Source: Manihot esculenta (taxonomy: Eukaryota; Streptophyta; Magnoliopsida; Malpighiales; Euphorbiaceae). Taken from it: a DNA stretch of 64,000 bases. A program made the translations under genes and the position numbers. The notes below the pieces were generated by a model that saw only the letters and a list, made by a program, of their open reading frames with translations, was not told the origin of the DNA and made no database searches. Position 1 is the stretch's first letter, and each line of letters opens with the position of its first letter. The stretch lies in assembly GCF_001659605.2 (NCBI RefSeq), contig NC_035170.2:28996020-29060019 (forward strand), read 5' to 3'. Positions 50,801 through 63,671 of this stretch are shown here, piece after piece.

Positions 50801-53800
50801 TCTCATATTTTATGATATCTATACATCTTTTTTATATTTATTTTGTATATTTGAGTGAGTAGTTTGCAAGTACCTTTTTTTATAAAATTAAGTAAAGATT
50901 TTTCTAATTAAAAATATATGATAGAAAATATAATCTAATAATTAATCTATAATTATTATTTTTTAATAAGATAATTGTATAATTAAAAATAATAAATATA
51001 TATTATTAATGTTTTGTATTGTTATATATAAACTACAAATATAAAAATATATTTGGTTTCCAGGTAGAGCCCCAATCAGCAAAATTCAAAAATTTAGAGA
51101 CTTAGAGATTGTAGTAGCTAAAAAAAAAAAATCTTTATTATTATTTTAAACCACGTAGGATAGGCCACATATGCGCCTCACCGGAAATCCACTGACATCT
51201 CACCTGGGTGACTATTTCAAGAAAGTATTTAATTGTTGATAGCTTTTTTAAAATAAATTAAAGTTCAGTGACCGCAATAAATAATGACTAGGTTCAATGG
51301 GTGAAAATTACCCTAACAACCTCTCCTCAAGAGCTCTAGGAGCATATGCCACATGGAAGCCAAAAAAACACCATCTTGTCTCACAACAAACCAAAGGATA
51401 ATCTCTGAATCTGAAGCAACCCTTTGATCCAAATAGAAAGACAAAAGTTGCCATTTGAGATCTGATATGAAGTGTTATCATGTTAGATCTATAGAGTGAA
51501 TAAATATGCAAACTGCTGTGCGGACTGTGGGTTGGTTGACCTCCAATTAGAAAACTCTCTTCTAACTTCTCTATTTCCTAATACCAGCAGCTGGTTACAA
51601 AGAATAAGAAATAACACAGGAAGAGAGGAGGATACTGAGAGTTTTGACTCACCATAGGGTTTAGTACAATTCTCATGCTTGGTTGAATATATTGCCTTAG
51701 AACTCTAAGCAGTGCGGCTACCTTCTGACCAATTGGACTTAAAGGATCAACTACAGCATCAACATGAACAGTGGAATTTTCATTTTCTACAATAACAGCA
51801 CTGCACCAATACAGGAAAAGGATTAGATTTAAGAGCAACAAATTGTTGAAACCTGAACTGAGAGATACCAAACCAAATGAAGCTAGAGATAGACAAGAAT
51901 ATACAGCAAAATCAACAACAAATTTTGCCAAAAATAGAATATGGAACCTTAAATTATTAATCATTTAGTAAATATCATTTTCAATAATAATGCACTGCAC
52001 CAATACAGGAAAGGCATTAGAACTAAAGAGCAATAAATATTGAAACTCTGAATTGAGAGATACCAAACCAATGAAGCTTTAGAGAAATTGGAACATAAAG
52101 CAAAATAAACAGAAAGTTTTGCCCAAATAGAATTTGGAAACTTAAATTATTAATTATTTAATAAATAAAATATTGCAGCCTCCGAAGTCATAACATATTA
52201 TCGTGGTCCGTATTATACCTATTACAAACAAGCAACTGATATTTGCTATTGAAATTGTGCACTAATAATACTAATTTCTTCCCCAGCATTGGTAGTAAAT
52301 GAGAGGATATCAATGAGATACTTGTGACAAAAGGTGGTCAGTGATATAAATCCCTGGATTAATATCATTTTCTTCTTTCTCAAAAATGCAATTTCAGAAT
52401 TGGAGGAATAGACATTGAGTGTTCTCTTTACAATCAAAGAAGATACAATCCAGACTAGACAACTAATAGACAAAGATACAGTAAAATTGGAAAAGAGATG
52501 AAGTAAAAATTGTAAAAGCAACACTAATCCTTCACCCCTACAGAAAAAAGCGGAAAAATAAATCACCATGATAGGAATTATGATCTCTTACCTATGTTCT
52601 GCACTCAAAATCTCAAAACGAGCACTTTCAGAACTTCGATCCCTCAAAGCCATTGAAGATGAAACAGACATAACAATGTCACTAACAAATTTGCTGCATG
52701 TGAAATTAGTAAAATCAACATAAATGTTCCATTCTAACTCAATAGATAAGATGTTGAAAATCTGCATAATGTCATCTGAATGGATGAAATCAACTAACTT
52801 CTCAAACAAACTGGAAAAATGAATCTTTGTCAAGGATAAAAGGACTTCCTAGGGAATAATAATAATAATAATAATAATACAGAAATGGCCAATAAAGAAT
52901 GGGAAAAGGAAAGATTGATGTTAGGAGCTATATATCTAGCGTGAAAAAGGGAATTAATTAGAAGCCTTGTTTGTCCTAGTCCCTATCTATTTACATGCCA
53001 ATACAGCAAAATAATTGAAGAACCTAGAAAGAATTTATATTGGAATTTTGACTGAAGATGCTAAATTCAGTAGAAAAGCAACACAAGAGGGGGCAAGATG
53101 GCCCAGACCAGAGGAAATTTCAAGACTATATTTGGCTTGAAGAAACATTGTACCAAGTATGAAATCCATTGAGAAGAATGGGACACAGGAAGAAATAAAG
53201 AAACCCTTAGTACGGAGTGGAAAATGGGTAAGGAGCAAGGATCATGACAACTTCAATACACGATCCAAACCATTCACCTTGAAGTAGGTATAATACAGCA
53301 AGTTTGAAAGAAATTGAGTGATGAGACTGTTTGACCCCTGTTTCCATAATATTTCCTTGGACAAAGACAAGGATGGATCATGGAATCTATACAAGTAATC
53401 TCCTTCCCACTAACTTGGGCACTCACTTGGGGTACCACTATCAGATAGAAAATATAAAGATACAAGCACTCTATAAGGATTTGGGAAAAAGAATAATTTC
53501 ATTACAATTCCACCAAATTAACTTTTTTTCAACCCAGATAGAATTTGAACTACACTCACAAAGGATAGACATAAAGGCACCTATCCTCAACACTATAGGC
53601 TGTGTTTTATGCTTACAACCCCAGAAATGCGCTCCCACCCCTAAACCAGGGTTTCTCATCCTGACTCATATCCCACATCAGCACTGCATAGCAAAGATCC
53701 TTGGTATATTTGTGAAGCCAATGAACAATAAAGCATCTCCAGCTAGCACTCTTTGGTGAGAGACCCCTGGTGTTAAACTTCCTACCCATTAAATACATAA

Positions 53801-56800
53801 TTGATAATACAATATTCCCCCTTCGGCTACTTGTTGAATAAAGTTATTTAAAGAAACCAAAAAAGAGGGAATCCAAGTCCAGGGCTTCTGTGTTTTGGGG
53901 ATACAAATAAAGGACCAGAAAACCAACAAACCTTGTTAGCACATCTGGATCTATGTCCTGCCATTGTACTTCTTCAATAATTTCTGCTATGTGCTTTATT
54001 CTTTGCTTAAATTCCACAGACTCCAGCAGATTTAGATCATGCGTCAAAAAGGTCTCTTCATTATTCAGAACTGTCACCTGTCCAATACCAAATGTACATG
54101 TTAAAACAAAAGTAACAGAACAAACATTAATGGACTTGAATCAAATTTAGAAATACTGTAGTGCTAAACAAATATCATCAGTAAATAAATACTGAGAAAT
54201 TGATCCAATAAAACTAGCATTTCTTATGTTTTACAGAGCCAAATAAAGACTAACCCTTCCATTAGTAATTACTGCATTAACACCTGCCTCAAGCCCTAGT
54301 TGCCTGTACAAAAATTGCACAACCTGTATATCACATAGTAATCGTCAGCAATGACTTTTTGTGATCATCAGAAGTGCAAATTGCTCACTGCAAATCAGTC
54401 TATCAACTAACCATAAACTCTATAATGAACAACTCCAAAAAAAAAAAAAATAAAAAATAAAGAAATGCAAATAAAACAAAGAGTTTGTGAGAAGCTGCAA
54501 TAAAATTTACCATTACAACAAACACAAGATAATATTTAGCAGAATCAAACAGTAAATCAATTTTAGCGGTCAAATTCAAACAGTCATCAGTACAAATGAT
54601 CAGGAAATTTATAGTCATATACCTTATTCAAACGTTTTCTCATTATGTCAACAGAAAATTCAGGAAGATCAGATTTGTAGGCCTTCAGTGACAGTTCATT
54701 TGCTACAGCCAGCTCATAGACCTTGTCTGTAAATGCTATGCTTTCAGCTGCTACAGAAGGTGCAAGGATGTAATTTTGCTCATAGAACAAGCACAGATGA
54801 TCCAAAAAGTTCAGCACACTCTTTTTATGACTGCAATAAACCATAAAGCAAGGGATCATACGGTTACATCAAGCATATACCTAATTCATGCAGTCAAAAT
54901 GAGTTTCTGGAGAAACAAAATCAGTAAGAATTTACAAACCTATAAGATGACACAGTAATTTCAAAAGCCTTCATGAAAAGAAGAGCAGGTAAATCAGCAT
55001 CATGGTCGGCACTGAATATAACACCCAATCGACCAACTTTTGACCCACGAATCTACAGCATAATGAATACATCAGAAGCATATCAATGGCAGTGACAGTG
55101 GTTGGAAACAAAGATGTAGCAGCAGTAAACTGCAATAAGGCAAAGTGGACAGGTAGAGATTTAGGATCATTAATCATGAAGAACAACCAGATAAAGAATT
55201 CCTTCACGAAGCAACTTTATCCCTCTGACTGTTGTGATGTCAACAACTAGAAGTTGAGTTACTGGCTTCAAGTCATCTATTGCTGCAACAGTTAGATCAT
55301 AAACAAGTCATACTGCAATAACTAAGAAAATTGTCAGCAGAATGTCACTTTTCTAAAAATAATTCTGCTTACTGTCAGGAGAATGCAAGTAGCTAATATC
55401 GTTAATCACAGACTCCTCTTCAAGAATTGATGAACTCAGGGAAATAAACCTGGGTTTGGCCTTGCCTTCAGCAACGATCTGAATGTAAATATCAGCAAGA
55501 TATAAGTTATATAAAACCAATTGGAAAACTATAATCAAGTAATGAGGAAAACAGTAATCAAGTAATGAAATCCTAGAATGACTTACTTGAGGATTATAGC
55601 GGCTAATACTGCTTTCTGACAAAAATTTGTCTAAAATATCCGTATGAGAATTGATGTGTCCATAGTAAACTTGCTCTTGTATTCTAGGAAGCTCATCATT
55701 CATGGCATTCATAAGAGCATCCTGTGCAAAGTGAAACCAAAATATTTCATGAGCAGGCATAAGGATTCCATGACATTGAGACAATGGTCAAACAAAATTA
55801 CAGAATGGCACCACAATGGCATGCAATTAAAAGATCAAGGACACAAAAATATATAAACATATAGGTCAACTCAATGACAGAAAATCTTAGCATAAACCAA
55901 ATGTAAACTAAAATCATATATTCACATACTTAAAAGGAAAATTTTATTTCAATATCCCATGCAAATAGTGTCTCGGCAATTACTATACTTCCTTCAAACT
56001 AAGTTATCCATCTAAAAGTTATTCCCACTGTATAAGGATCTACACAGAATTTCACATGATACAAAACTATAGTTACAAGCTCAGAAACGAAAGAGCAGTT
56101 GTAAACTTGTAATAGAAAAGCAGAAGCATTACCTCACTAGAATCAAAAACAAGACCGTTCAACAAGAGACAAGTCTTCAGTTTGTACAAACCCAGCTTAA
56201 AAACTGACATGGAGCTCTCTTCTGACAACTCATTATAAGTTTTCTCCTTTTCCAGTTTTAGCAATATATCTTGAGGTGGAGACGTCACTTTTGGTCTAAA
56301 GAAAGAAAAAAGGGAATACTTATTGAAAAGGTCATACATATTATGCAATTTACCATAAAAAGCCATTTAAAAACTTACAGAACTGTTTCAACAAATGCTC
56401 CTTCCACATGTTGCATCTCAGGAGAATCATCTGCAGACTCTGCTGATTCCATGCGTAACCTATTTATCTGTCACATATGCATATGGAATAACGTCTCTTT
56501 AGACAAATTGAAACTTTAACAACAGCCATGTCACTACACAAGAAGAATTTCAATTTATCTGTCACATCCCTATGCAAAGGCTATTGGTCAGCATTAAGTG
56601 CTGATTTAGGGTTTCCTAAGAGGGTTTTAAAATTGAAACCCTAACTGAAAGAATTAACAAGAGAGCTGAGAAAGAATAGGGATTAGGAAATAGAAGAGAA
56701 TTAGAGACAAAATAGGAGGGAAGAGAGACAGTATTATTACTCAATGATCTGGAATGCTTTAGACTTCTTGAGCTAACTTTTATACTCTGTTAACAGAATA

Positions 56801-59800
56801 ACTCTCTTAAACAAAGTAACTACCCGCACCCAACTTACCTCCAAATTCAACTAACTTTCCCTCCATTACTCATAATTCCATCTTTCTTAAATCTCTTCCT
56901 CTTATATGTAAGAGAGGAATCATCTAATAGTTAGTGCTAACATTTATCACGTCGCAATGAAGGAACAACCTCCAGTTCTCAAACTAATACATCTGCCTTC
57001 AGCAGTTGGATTTTCACCAATACTCTACTGGGAATTCGTATCAAGCAACTAATGTTCCAACAAACGTTAGAAATAAATGTATGCCAAAGAATGAAGAACT
57101 CTTACATTGCCTAGAAACTGGAAAGCTGTTTTAATTCCATAGTTTTCCTTGATATAAATGAAAAGACGTATGGTCTGCAAAACAAATTGTCAAGAATGAA
57201 ACTCATTAGCAGCCAGAAGTGAGCAATCAAAGAGGCAAGAATGTAGCTTGAGGAGCAGACAGTTCAAGAATGAGAGCTGTGAATAAAACATCATAAAGAC
57301 GTGCAAAAGGAAAATGAAGAAATACCAAGCTAGATATATCCTCCTTTTGACTCTCATTCTCCACAGCAGATAAATGGACATCACCACCACCCACTTCAAC
57401 TTTCTTGATAAACTTTGAAGAATACAGAATCAACCCAAATCTCATCGGAAAGTTGTTCTCGTACAAGGATATAATCATATCAACGCACTGCAGAATTGCA
57501 GCAGCAAACATTATGCAAAGTTGTCAGTAACACAATTGAGGTGCTAATTATTGATGGCAGGGGAAAGGGGGAGGAAGGAAGTGAAAGAAAATAACTTGCC
57601 TCAAGACCATAACTGGTGGCTGGATCAAGAACATAAACTGCATGGAACAAGTTCTTGCGGATGTACCGTAGTTGCCCAGGAAAGACAGGCATCAAAATCT
57701 GTACAAAGAATTACAAAAAGCAATAGTTTCAAGGAATTTGGACTAACTAAACCACCAGTCTCAAGAGGAAAAATTTTGCAGAGAAAAGTAACTTACCTCA
57801 TTTATATTGCTTCGCCATCTCTTATACATAGCATCCTCCTCCAAGTTATTGAGATAATGAACATAAGCTGATCGAAAATCAACACGGAACATATTTGACT
57901 CCTGAGGAGACATAGTTGACAAGAGTTTCCGGATCGCACTATGAGGAACCTAAAGGATTAGCAGCACCAACTCTTTAATATAATTAGGGAAATTTTGAAA
58001 TTAATTGCAAGAGACTACAATCCATCCTGACACATTAAATCCATTCTAGAACCTACAAAGTAAGCATCAATAATTATTTTTTTTAACTCTAGCATTTTTT
58101 CATGTAAACAAGTGCAATGAAGACTTGACTGTCATGTATGTCATCTACAGTTTCAATGCCAAACACCCCTGGAACTTATCGCAATATGTTGATTTGTCAG
58201 TATGTGAAAAGATAAGTAATTAACTAGTAAAATACAGCATCCTCTAATTTCATACTTTACTTATTTTGGCAGCAACTTGAAGGACATTTCAAATTAGGGA
58301 AGTCATTTTATTCACACAAAAAATTTAGGCCAATTTCAAGCGCAAATCTTAAGGTGGAGGCTTCACCTTTGGTCTAGTCAAGCACAATTTGATGGATATT
58401 CCCAACTATCCAGATCCTTTTTTTCTAACTTTTTGCATAGAACTGTTCATGCTTGGTACTATATAAACATACACACACAATATGTTTCTTTATATTTCAT
58501 CTGGGTGCTCATCACCTATACTATTTGATAGAGATCCATCTCATATTTCAATTTTTTGACTAAGAATTCTTATTTTAGGAAAACAGATATATTAGGAGAT
58601 TTCATGTTAGTTAAGATAATATCATATTAATTAACATATTCGGCAGATGAAGAAAGGGTAGACCTTGAGTGATGTGGTGAAGAATAGTGAATAAGAATTT
58701 TGCAGCATTAGACCTTGCTGAATATGGAAGAAAAGGCTATAGCAGATTCAAATTAATTAGGGTTTAAAAGCTTACTTGACTTAAATATTAGGATCATTGG
58801 CAAAATATTTACACCAACTAGGAGGTTTTCATATTCCAATTGCATTTTCTTTTATTATTTTTTGATCAGTTGGTGCTCCTTATAAGGGTATCCTAATATG
58901 TTATTGAGGAGATTATGAATTTGTATTAAAATATGGACTTCTCCTAGACTCCTACTCCCACAGCTTTCAGTGCCTTCTTTGCTCCTTCTGCATCACTATT
59001 CCAACTAACAAACGACTTAGCATCATTCACCTTCAGTTTTGAAAACTGATCAGCCAATAACAGCTCCTGCTGGACCATGTCTACCAACCTAAAAAGAAAA
59101 GCATGAAAATAAAAAGTTACAAATTACATAAGTAATGTTAGTGAAGAGATCCAAATGAAAAAAAAAAAGGTCAATGCCAGAATAAAATGGCGGTTAAATT
59201 TATATGCAAGTGAAACAAAACATCTGGCTTGTGGAAAGACCAAAGTGTAAATAGCCTTTAGGATTACTTATGATGTCCTTATCTACCAACCAGATGCTAT
59301 TTAACATTAGATGATATAGCAAACTGAGCACACGGATCCAGGATAGACTTTTAGGGGCCAAGAAATTCAACTCAATAAGGTTGTCAAGGATCTTCAAAGC
59401 AAACTGACTGCCACAGATTTTGTCCCTCATGCTTCGTCTTTCTAAAATTTTTATGTAAGTTAAGCCAGTTATCAAACTATGCAAAGTGCTGTTTTTCTTG
59501 GTTTGACTTATTTGGAAGTTGAAGCTCTTTTATTGATACATATTAAATTTGAGCAATAGCCTAAAGAAAATATAAAATTTAGGTGGTAAATGATGAACTA
59601 ATAATCTAAAAATATAGTACTTACTGTGGAGTCAAAAAATTAAAGCCTAACCTCCTAAGTTTGCTAGCCTCAATTTTTAGCAAAGGACTGCAGGAAGTGC
59701 CATTGAGCAGCATCACTTAGAAGTGACATTTACTCTTGTTTCTCTTTCTCCCTCCCCTCCCCTTGCAATTATGAAATAATCACAAAAAGAAGGAAATTAC

Positions 59801-62800
59801 CCTACATCATGGACATTGAAGAACAGCACGTAGAAATAATTATCTTGTTTATAATTACCCATGTATGCTAAACTATAGGCTAAGAAAAACAATAGCAAAA
59901 GCACAAGCCTTAAGACTAGAAAAGAATATCTTATTTAGAACAAAGGATGGCCACTAACTGTGGAACTAATATCCCAGAAGCTCATTTAAAGAGGTGGGGC
60001 AAAAACAGAAATAAAATCAAATAGCTTGTAGCCCAGTCCTGATTCCTGAAGTAAGCTGTAGCAGTTCAAAAGTATTCAAGTGTGATATTGGGCAAGGGCA
60101 GCAGTCAGAACTTTCAAATTTAGATGGAATAAAGAGAAAAAAAAAAAACAATAAATACATAGTTGGTAGGATCTTCAAGAAGAAAGAAAGGAAAGTCTAA
60201 TGTGGGAAGAAGCATTACTGATAGAGGTCAATATCCTCGATATTGATTAAAGCACCATTCAGAGCCATTAAGGCCTTGCCCGGAGGAATCATTCGCTGGT
60301 TTGCTGTTATTTCATCTTTCACTGAATCACTAAGCTGAAAAATATCAACATTCAAGCAGTTTCATCAGAACAACCAACAGCAGATTCTCTTTGAATTACA
60401 ATATCAATATATCAACTGTTATTTTATCCATATATATGAATCAAGTCCACATCATATCCCACATGATACACACCTTCGTACGAGACAAAGAAGAAACCAC
60501 ACTAGGAAAATTTTGATTGATTTCCTGCATTGACTGCAAAGGATCAGAGGCATGTATTATTCTTTGTGCTGTTTGATGTCCTAAATCTGTTGGAAAGGAA
60601 AACATCAGAGAAAGCCTGTTTATCTAAACCATCAAGAATAAAGCCTCAAATTGCCAATACCTTTTAGTTCCCAAACATCAAGTGTATCAGAGATTGTTGA
60701 TGAAAGTAGATAGTCTCGGAAAGCCATTATCTCAGATGTAAACTCAGGTTTGCGTTCCTGCACATGAAAACATAAAAGAAATCATCATTACAATAAGTAA
60801 GCCAATTGCTAGTGCTTAGAAAATAATATGAACACAATAAATCATTGTGAGTCATTCAATATGCAAGATTTAGACACTTTGACAAATAGCTTCCACAAGC
60901 CATAGCAGAGCTTTAAGCATAAAAGAGGCAAATTTTTTTCACGAAAAGAAAAAAAAAAGAAAAATGAAAGAGTTAATCCAAGAAGGATAATAGAGAAGAG
61001 AAATGCAGTTTCCTTAAAGAGTAACTAGTGTCAAACTCACGCTAATATTTAACTTTAGATAACCAAACATGAAAAGAGAGAGAGAGAGAGAGAGAGATAG
61101 AGAGAGAGAGATCATATAGATATAGACATGGCAGTCATGGTGACCTAGTGCAACAGACCACAAACTAAGGGAATAAGTCCATGAGAAACAGTATGTTACT
61201 CACTCTTCACCAAGCATTTTCCAAGAATTCTCCTAGACACAAAATCACCTGATGTGTTCTACTCCATTAGAACTATTTCATTACCATAAATGTCCCCATG
61301 GTTTTGTCCCCTTAAATGACAAAATTTCCCTTTTATGTGGCCATAAGTTTCAAGCAATCTTGAAGTCAAAAAATATGTCTGCACGTGCACCTAATATTGA
61401 GCAATGCATAAATACATGAGCCATACACTCTTAAGTCCAATCACACCCATATGAGAAACCAACCTTTCCAAACCCAACAAAAAGACCAAAAATTTTAACA
61501 ATAACATTTTATAAGAACTTTTTGTCACCATATTCAATCTCAAATATATCTACTATTTCCATTAAATGACTAACTACAAAAAGAACCTCCAAAATGAAAT
61601 GCAGGACCAAATTGTTGCATCGGCTTTTGGAATCCACATTTCACTAATTTTCCTGTACCTGTTTCCCCTTTTCTTTTTTTGAAATTTCTTGCTTGGTTCA
61701 CCTAAAATCTGGCACAACCCCACACCATGGTTTCAAAAAGTAGTCATTATTTAATGGATTTCGAATGCCCTGATACCATTGTCTTGGCACAGAACACGAG
61801 GATGCCATTAATTTACCAATACAACAGCCATTACCAAAATCAATGAGGCCCTTTTCAAGGATCACTTTTCCAGCTTCCTTTTGCGAGGATCCCCACTTCT
61901 TCAGTCACCATTGTCATGTTTTTAGAGTATTCTTCAAAATCCCCCAACACTCTAGCAATATAGGGGGGATTCAGCTTCCTTAGATTGATTTTAACTTAAA
62001 ATTTCACATTTTGAGCTAGTATCAAGTGGTAACTTTAAATTATGATTTGATGTTTTTATTTGATGTATTTATTCCTGAATGCATTTTGCAAATTTATCAA
62101 CTTCCTGAACATCTATTCCTCAAATGCATTCTGCATATTTAGAATTTGCTGCATCCATACATTATGCCTGAAACATCCCCTGCTTTAACAATTGGCAGTG
62201 AGCATGATTTCAATTCATGCTCCACACTTAGCACTTCAAATAATGCCCATGGCTACTACTTTGTGTCACATTCGTAGTTTTGGCTACTACTTTGTCACAT
62301 TCGTAGTTTTGGCTACTATTTTGTCAGGTTCGTAGTTTTGGCCACTATTTTGTCTCCTTGTTAGTTTCAGTCTTAAAGTTTATATTACATTAATAAATCA
62401 AGATGATGAAGGCAGGTTTTTAGCCAAATATCATTCTTTCCTTACTCCATGTAACTGATAAAGCAAGTTACCCAATAATGGTTTACAAAATACAGGCCTA
62501 AAGTCTTTACTAATCAATTCTGCAAACTAAGGTCGGAGGAGCACACACCCTTCTCTAAATTGAAGAATCTTATTTCACAGTGCATTTTAACTTTTTAATA
62601 CACTTGTTAAACCACACAAATTTATCTAGCTGAGTTTCATTACAACCAAACAGGCGTAAAACCCATAAATTCCCATGTGATTTCAAGGGGTTTCATTTAC
62701 ATTAGGCATGTTCATAATCAGGAAAAAGGTACACAAAGTCACAAACCCCACAAGCATGCAAGTCAAAATCTATGTTATCAATCATCAATAACAAAGTCAA

Positions 62801-63671
62801 CTTCTCATCAAGACAAAAAAAAAAAATTAAAAAAAAAGGACCATGTTCATAATAGACCACTAATGCAATAAACTAAAATATATCTTATGTGAAAAACAAT
62901 TCCAACTTATTGTAGGAATTTTCAGTTGCTAATAATAAATGCTAAACACAAATATCAAAAAATTTCAATGAACCAATAACAACAATCAATAGGTGAGCGA
63001 CAACCCTAAAATAATAGAGAGGGGAGACCAGTGGACTGCAGAGTAGTCATGACTAGTAACAAGTAATAAAACCAAGTAAAATAACAATAACAATAATAGA
63101 GTATAAGCAACATTTGAGGACAACAAACCAGTATTTTGGAAAAAATGAACCCTCTAACTTCTTGGCTAAGATCTTCAGTCCGTGGATCTTCCAAAGTGAC
63201 ACCTGCAATCAAACCTCATGTTTTAAGGAAACAATCTTTCAACAGCAGAGTTATACAACATAAAACAAGAAGAATATTTGTACTAAGAACACAAAGGGCA
63301 GGAGTGTAAAGAAAACTACTACAGTCTTCTTTTTTTTTTTTTTTAAAGAAATGCTTACTGTAGATGAAACCCAAGCACAAACACATAATGCCCAAAGGAG
63401 AAGCAAAATAGTGGTTGGTCTCAAAAAGGATGAAGCTTCACATTTAGAGGTGAGCAGGATATAAAAAACAGTACACACAAAATAAGTTGGCTTTCTGACC
63501 TTTCTTAATAGCACTATCATCCATAGCCTTATATTCCATATTCTTCAATGCAAGTTCAACGCCATAACCACCCAAATTTAAGGAGTCCTTGGCACCAATA
63601 GCACCACAATTGCCAACTTTTTCTTCACATCCAGACGGTAAAACTGGCCTAACTACATATTTTATCCTCCC
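43594..63671 (-). CDS. UGGT: UDP-glucose:glycoprotein glucosyltransferase (UGGT), 5' exons outside window
   Basis: ER-lumen folding sensor that re-glucosylates misfolded N-glycoproteins for calnexin/calreticulin. Thirty-four exons encode 1387 residues; about 200-250 N-terminal residues are missing. Exons (high-low): 63671-63500, 63202-63129, 60757-60661, 60580-60474, 60334-60219, 59088-59031, 57949-57797, 57698-57600, 57487-57326, 57174-57106, 56467-56379, 56295-56133, 55721-55587, 55478-55373, 55282-55188, 55052-54940, 54830-54623, 54323-54255, 54077-53932, 52693-52592, 51800-51653, 49074-49018, 48941-48811, 48650-48562, 48386-48034, 47918-47823, 47179-47115, 46459-46357, 46278-46120, 46028-45888, 45747-45704, 45602-45488, 44033-43881, 43770-43594. 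Upstream exons form the thioredoxin-like sensor domains; the GT24 catalytic domain runs from [15 protein letters not shown] to the end, with the DxD metal site in VIFVDADQ (46008-46016). All exons are open and frames close. It ends ESRAEL, not HDEL. Confidence 0.95.
47761..47803. repeat. (GA)n microsatellite next to a UGGT splice donor
   Basis: About 21 GA units (CT on the transcript) begin roughly 20 nt inside the intron after exon 47918-47823. Confidence 0.95.
50087..51310. mobile_element. Long-inverted-repeat DNA element (MULE or foldback type) in a UGGT intron
   Basis: The left ~190 bp (TAATTTTCATCC… through AATAGTCACTCAGGTGAGAT and TTATCCTACCTATGTGGCTT) is clearly related to the reverse complement of the right ~190 bp (TAATTTTCACCC… AATAGTCACCCAGGTGAGAT … CTATCCTACGTGGTTT). 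The 0.85 kb centre is AT-rich and non-coding. TAACAAC occurs just outside both ends (50074 and 51315 areas), a possible target duplication. It lies in intron 49075-51652 and encodes no transposase, so it is non-autonomous. Confidence 0.65.
51781..52170. repeat. ~195-bp diverged tandem duplication spanning a UGGT splice acceptor
   Basis: 51781-~51975 and 51976-~52170 align along their length (CATTTTC…AATA…GCACTGCACCAATACAGGA; GAGAGATACCAAACCAA; TTAAATTATTAAT). The first copy starts with 20 bases of exon 51800-51653 and its acceptor. The second therefore carries a decoy acceptor. Confidence 0.75.
52694..53931. other. UGGT intron of 1.2 kb with higher-complexity sequence
   Basis: After an (AAT)n run at 52857-52879, the stretch 52880-53830 is less AT-rich than other introns and has open frames on both strands (for example 53331-53759 plus). 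No known domain is recognised in them. It may be an old insertion. Confidence 0.35.
57488..57599 (-). other. GC-AG intron in UGGT
   Basis: The exon ending GGTCTTGAG (57600) joins TGCGTTGATATG (57487), giving [17 protein letters not shown]. The intron starts GCAAGTTA and ends CTGCAG. Using the GT three bases later would add GCAA and bring an early stop. GAG|GCAAGT matches the GC-AG consensus. Confidence 0.85.
60758..63128. other. UGGT intron of 2.4 kb with simple and tandem repeats
   Basis: It contains a (GA)n run at 61077-61112 and about four copies of a ~28-bp unit (GGCTACTACTTTGTCACATT CGTAGTTTT type) at 62251-62355. The rest shows no gene or definable transposon. Confidence 0.6.

Noticed and set aside
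53331..53759. 142-residue ORF in a UGGT intron
   Set aside because: No recognisable domain, and another frame is equally open on the opposite strand. Possibly part of an old insertion, not a gene I can support.
58931..59030. Open continuation of UGGT exon 59088-59031 (reads [20 protein letters not shown] before a stop)
   Set aside because: The family sequence and frame need the donor at 59030 (AAG|GTGAAT). The extension ends in TAG and looks like chance or an old insertion.
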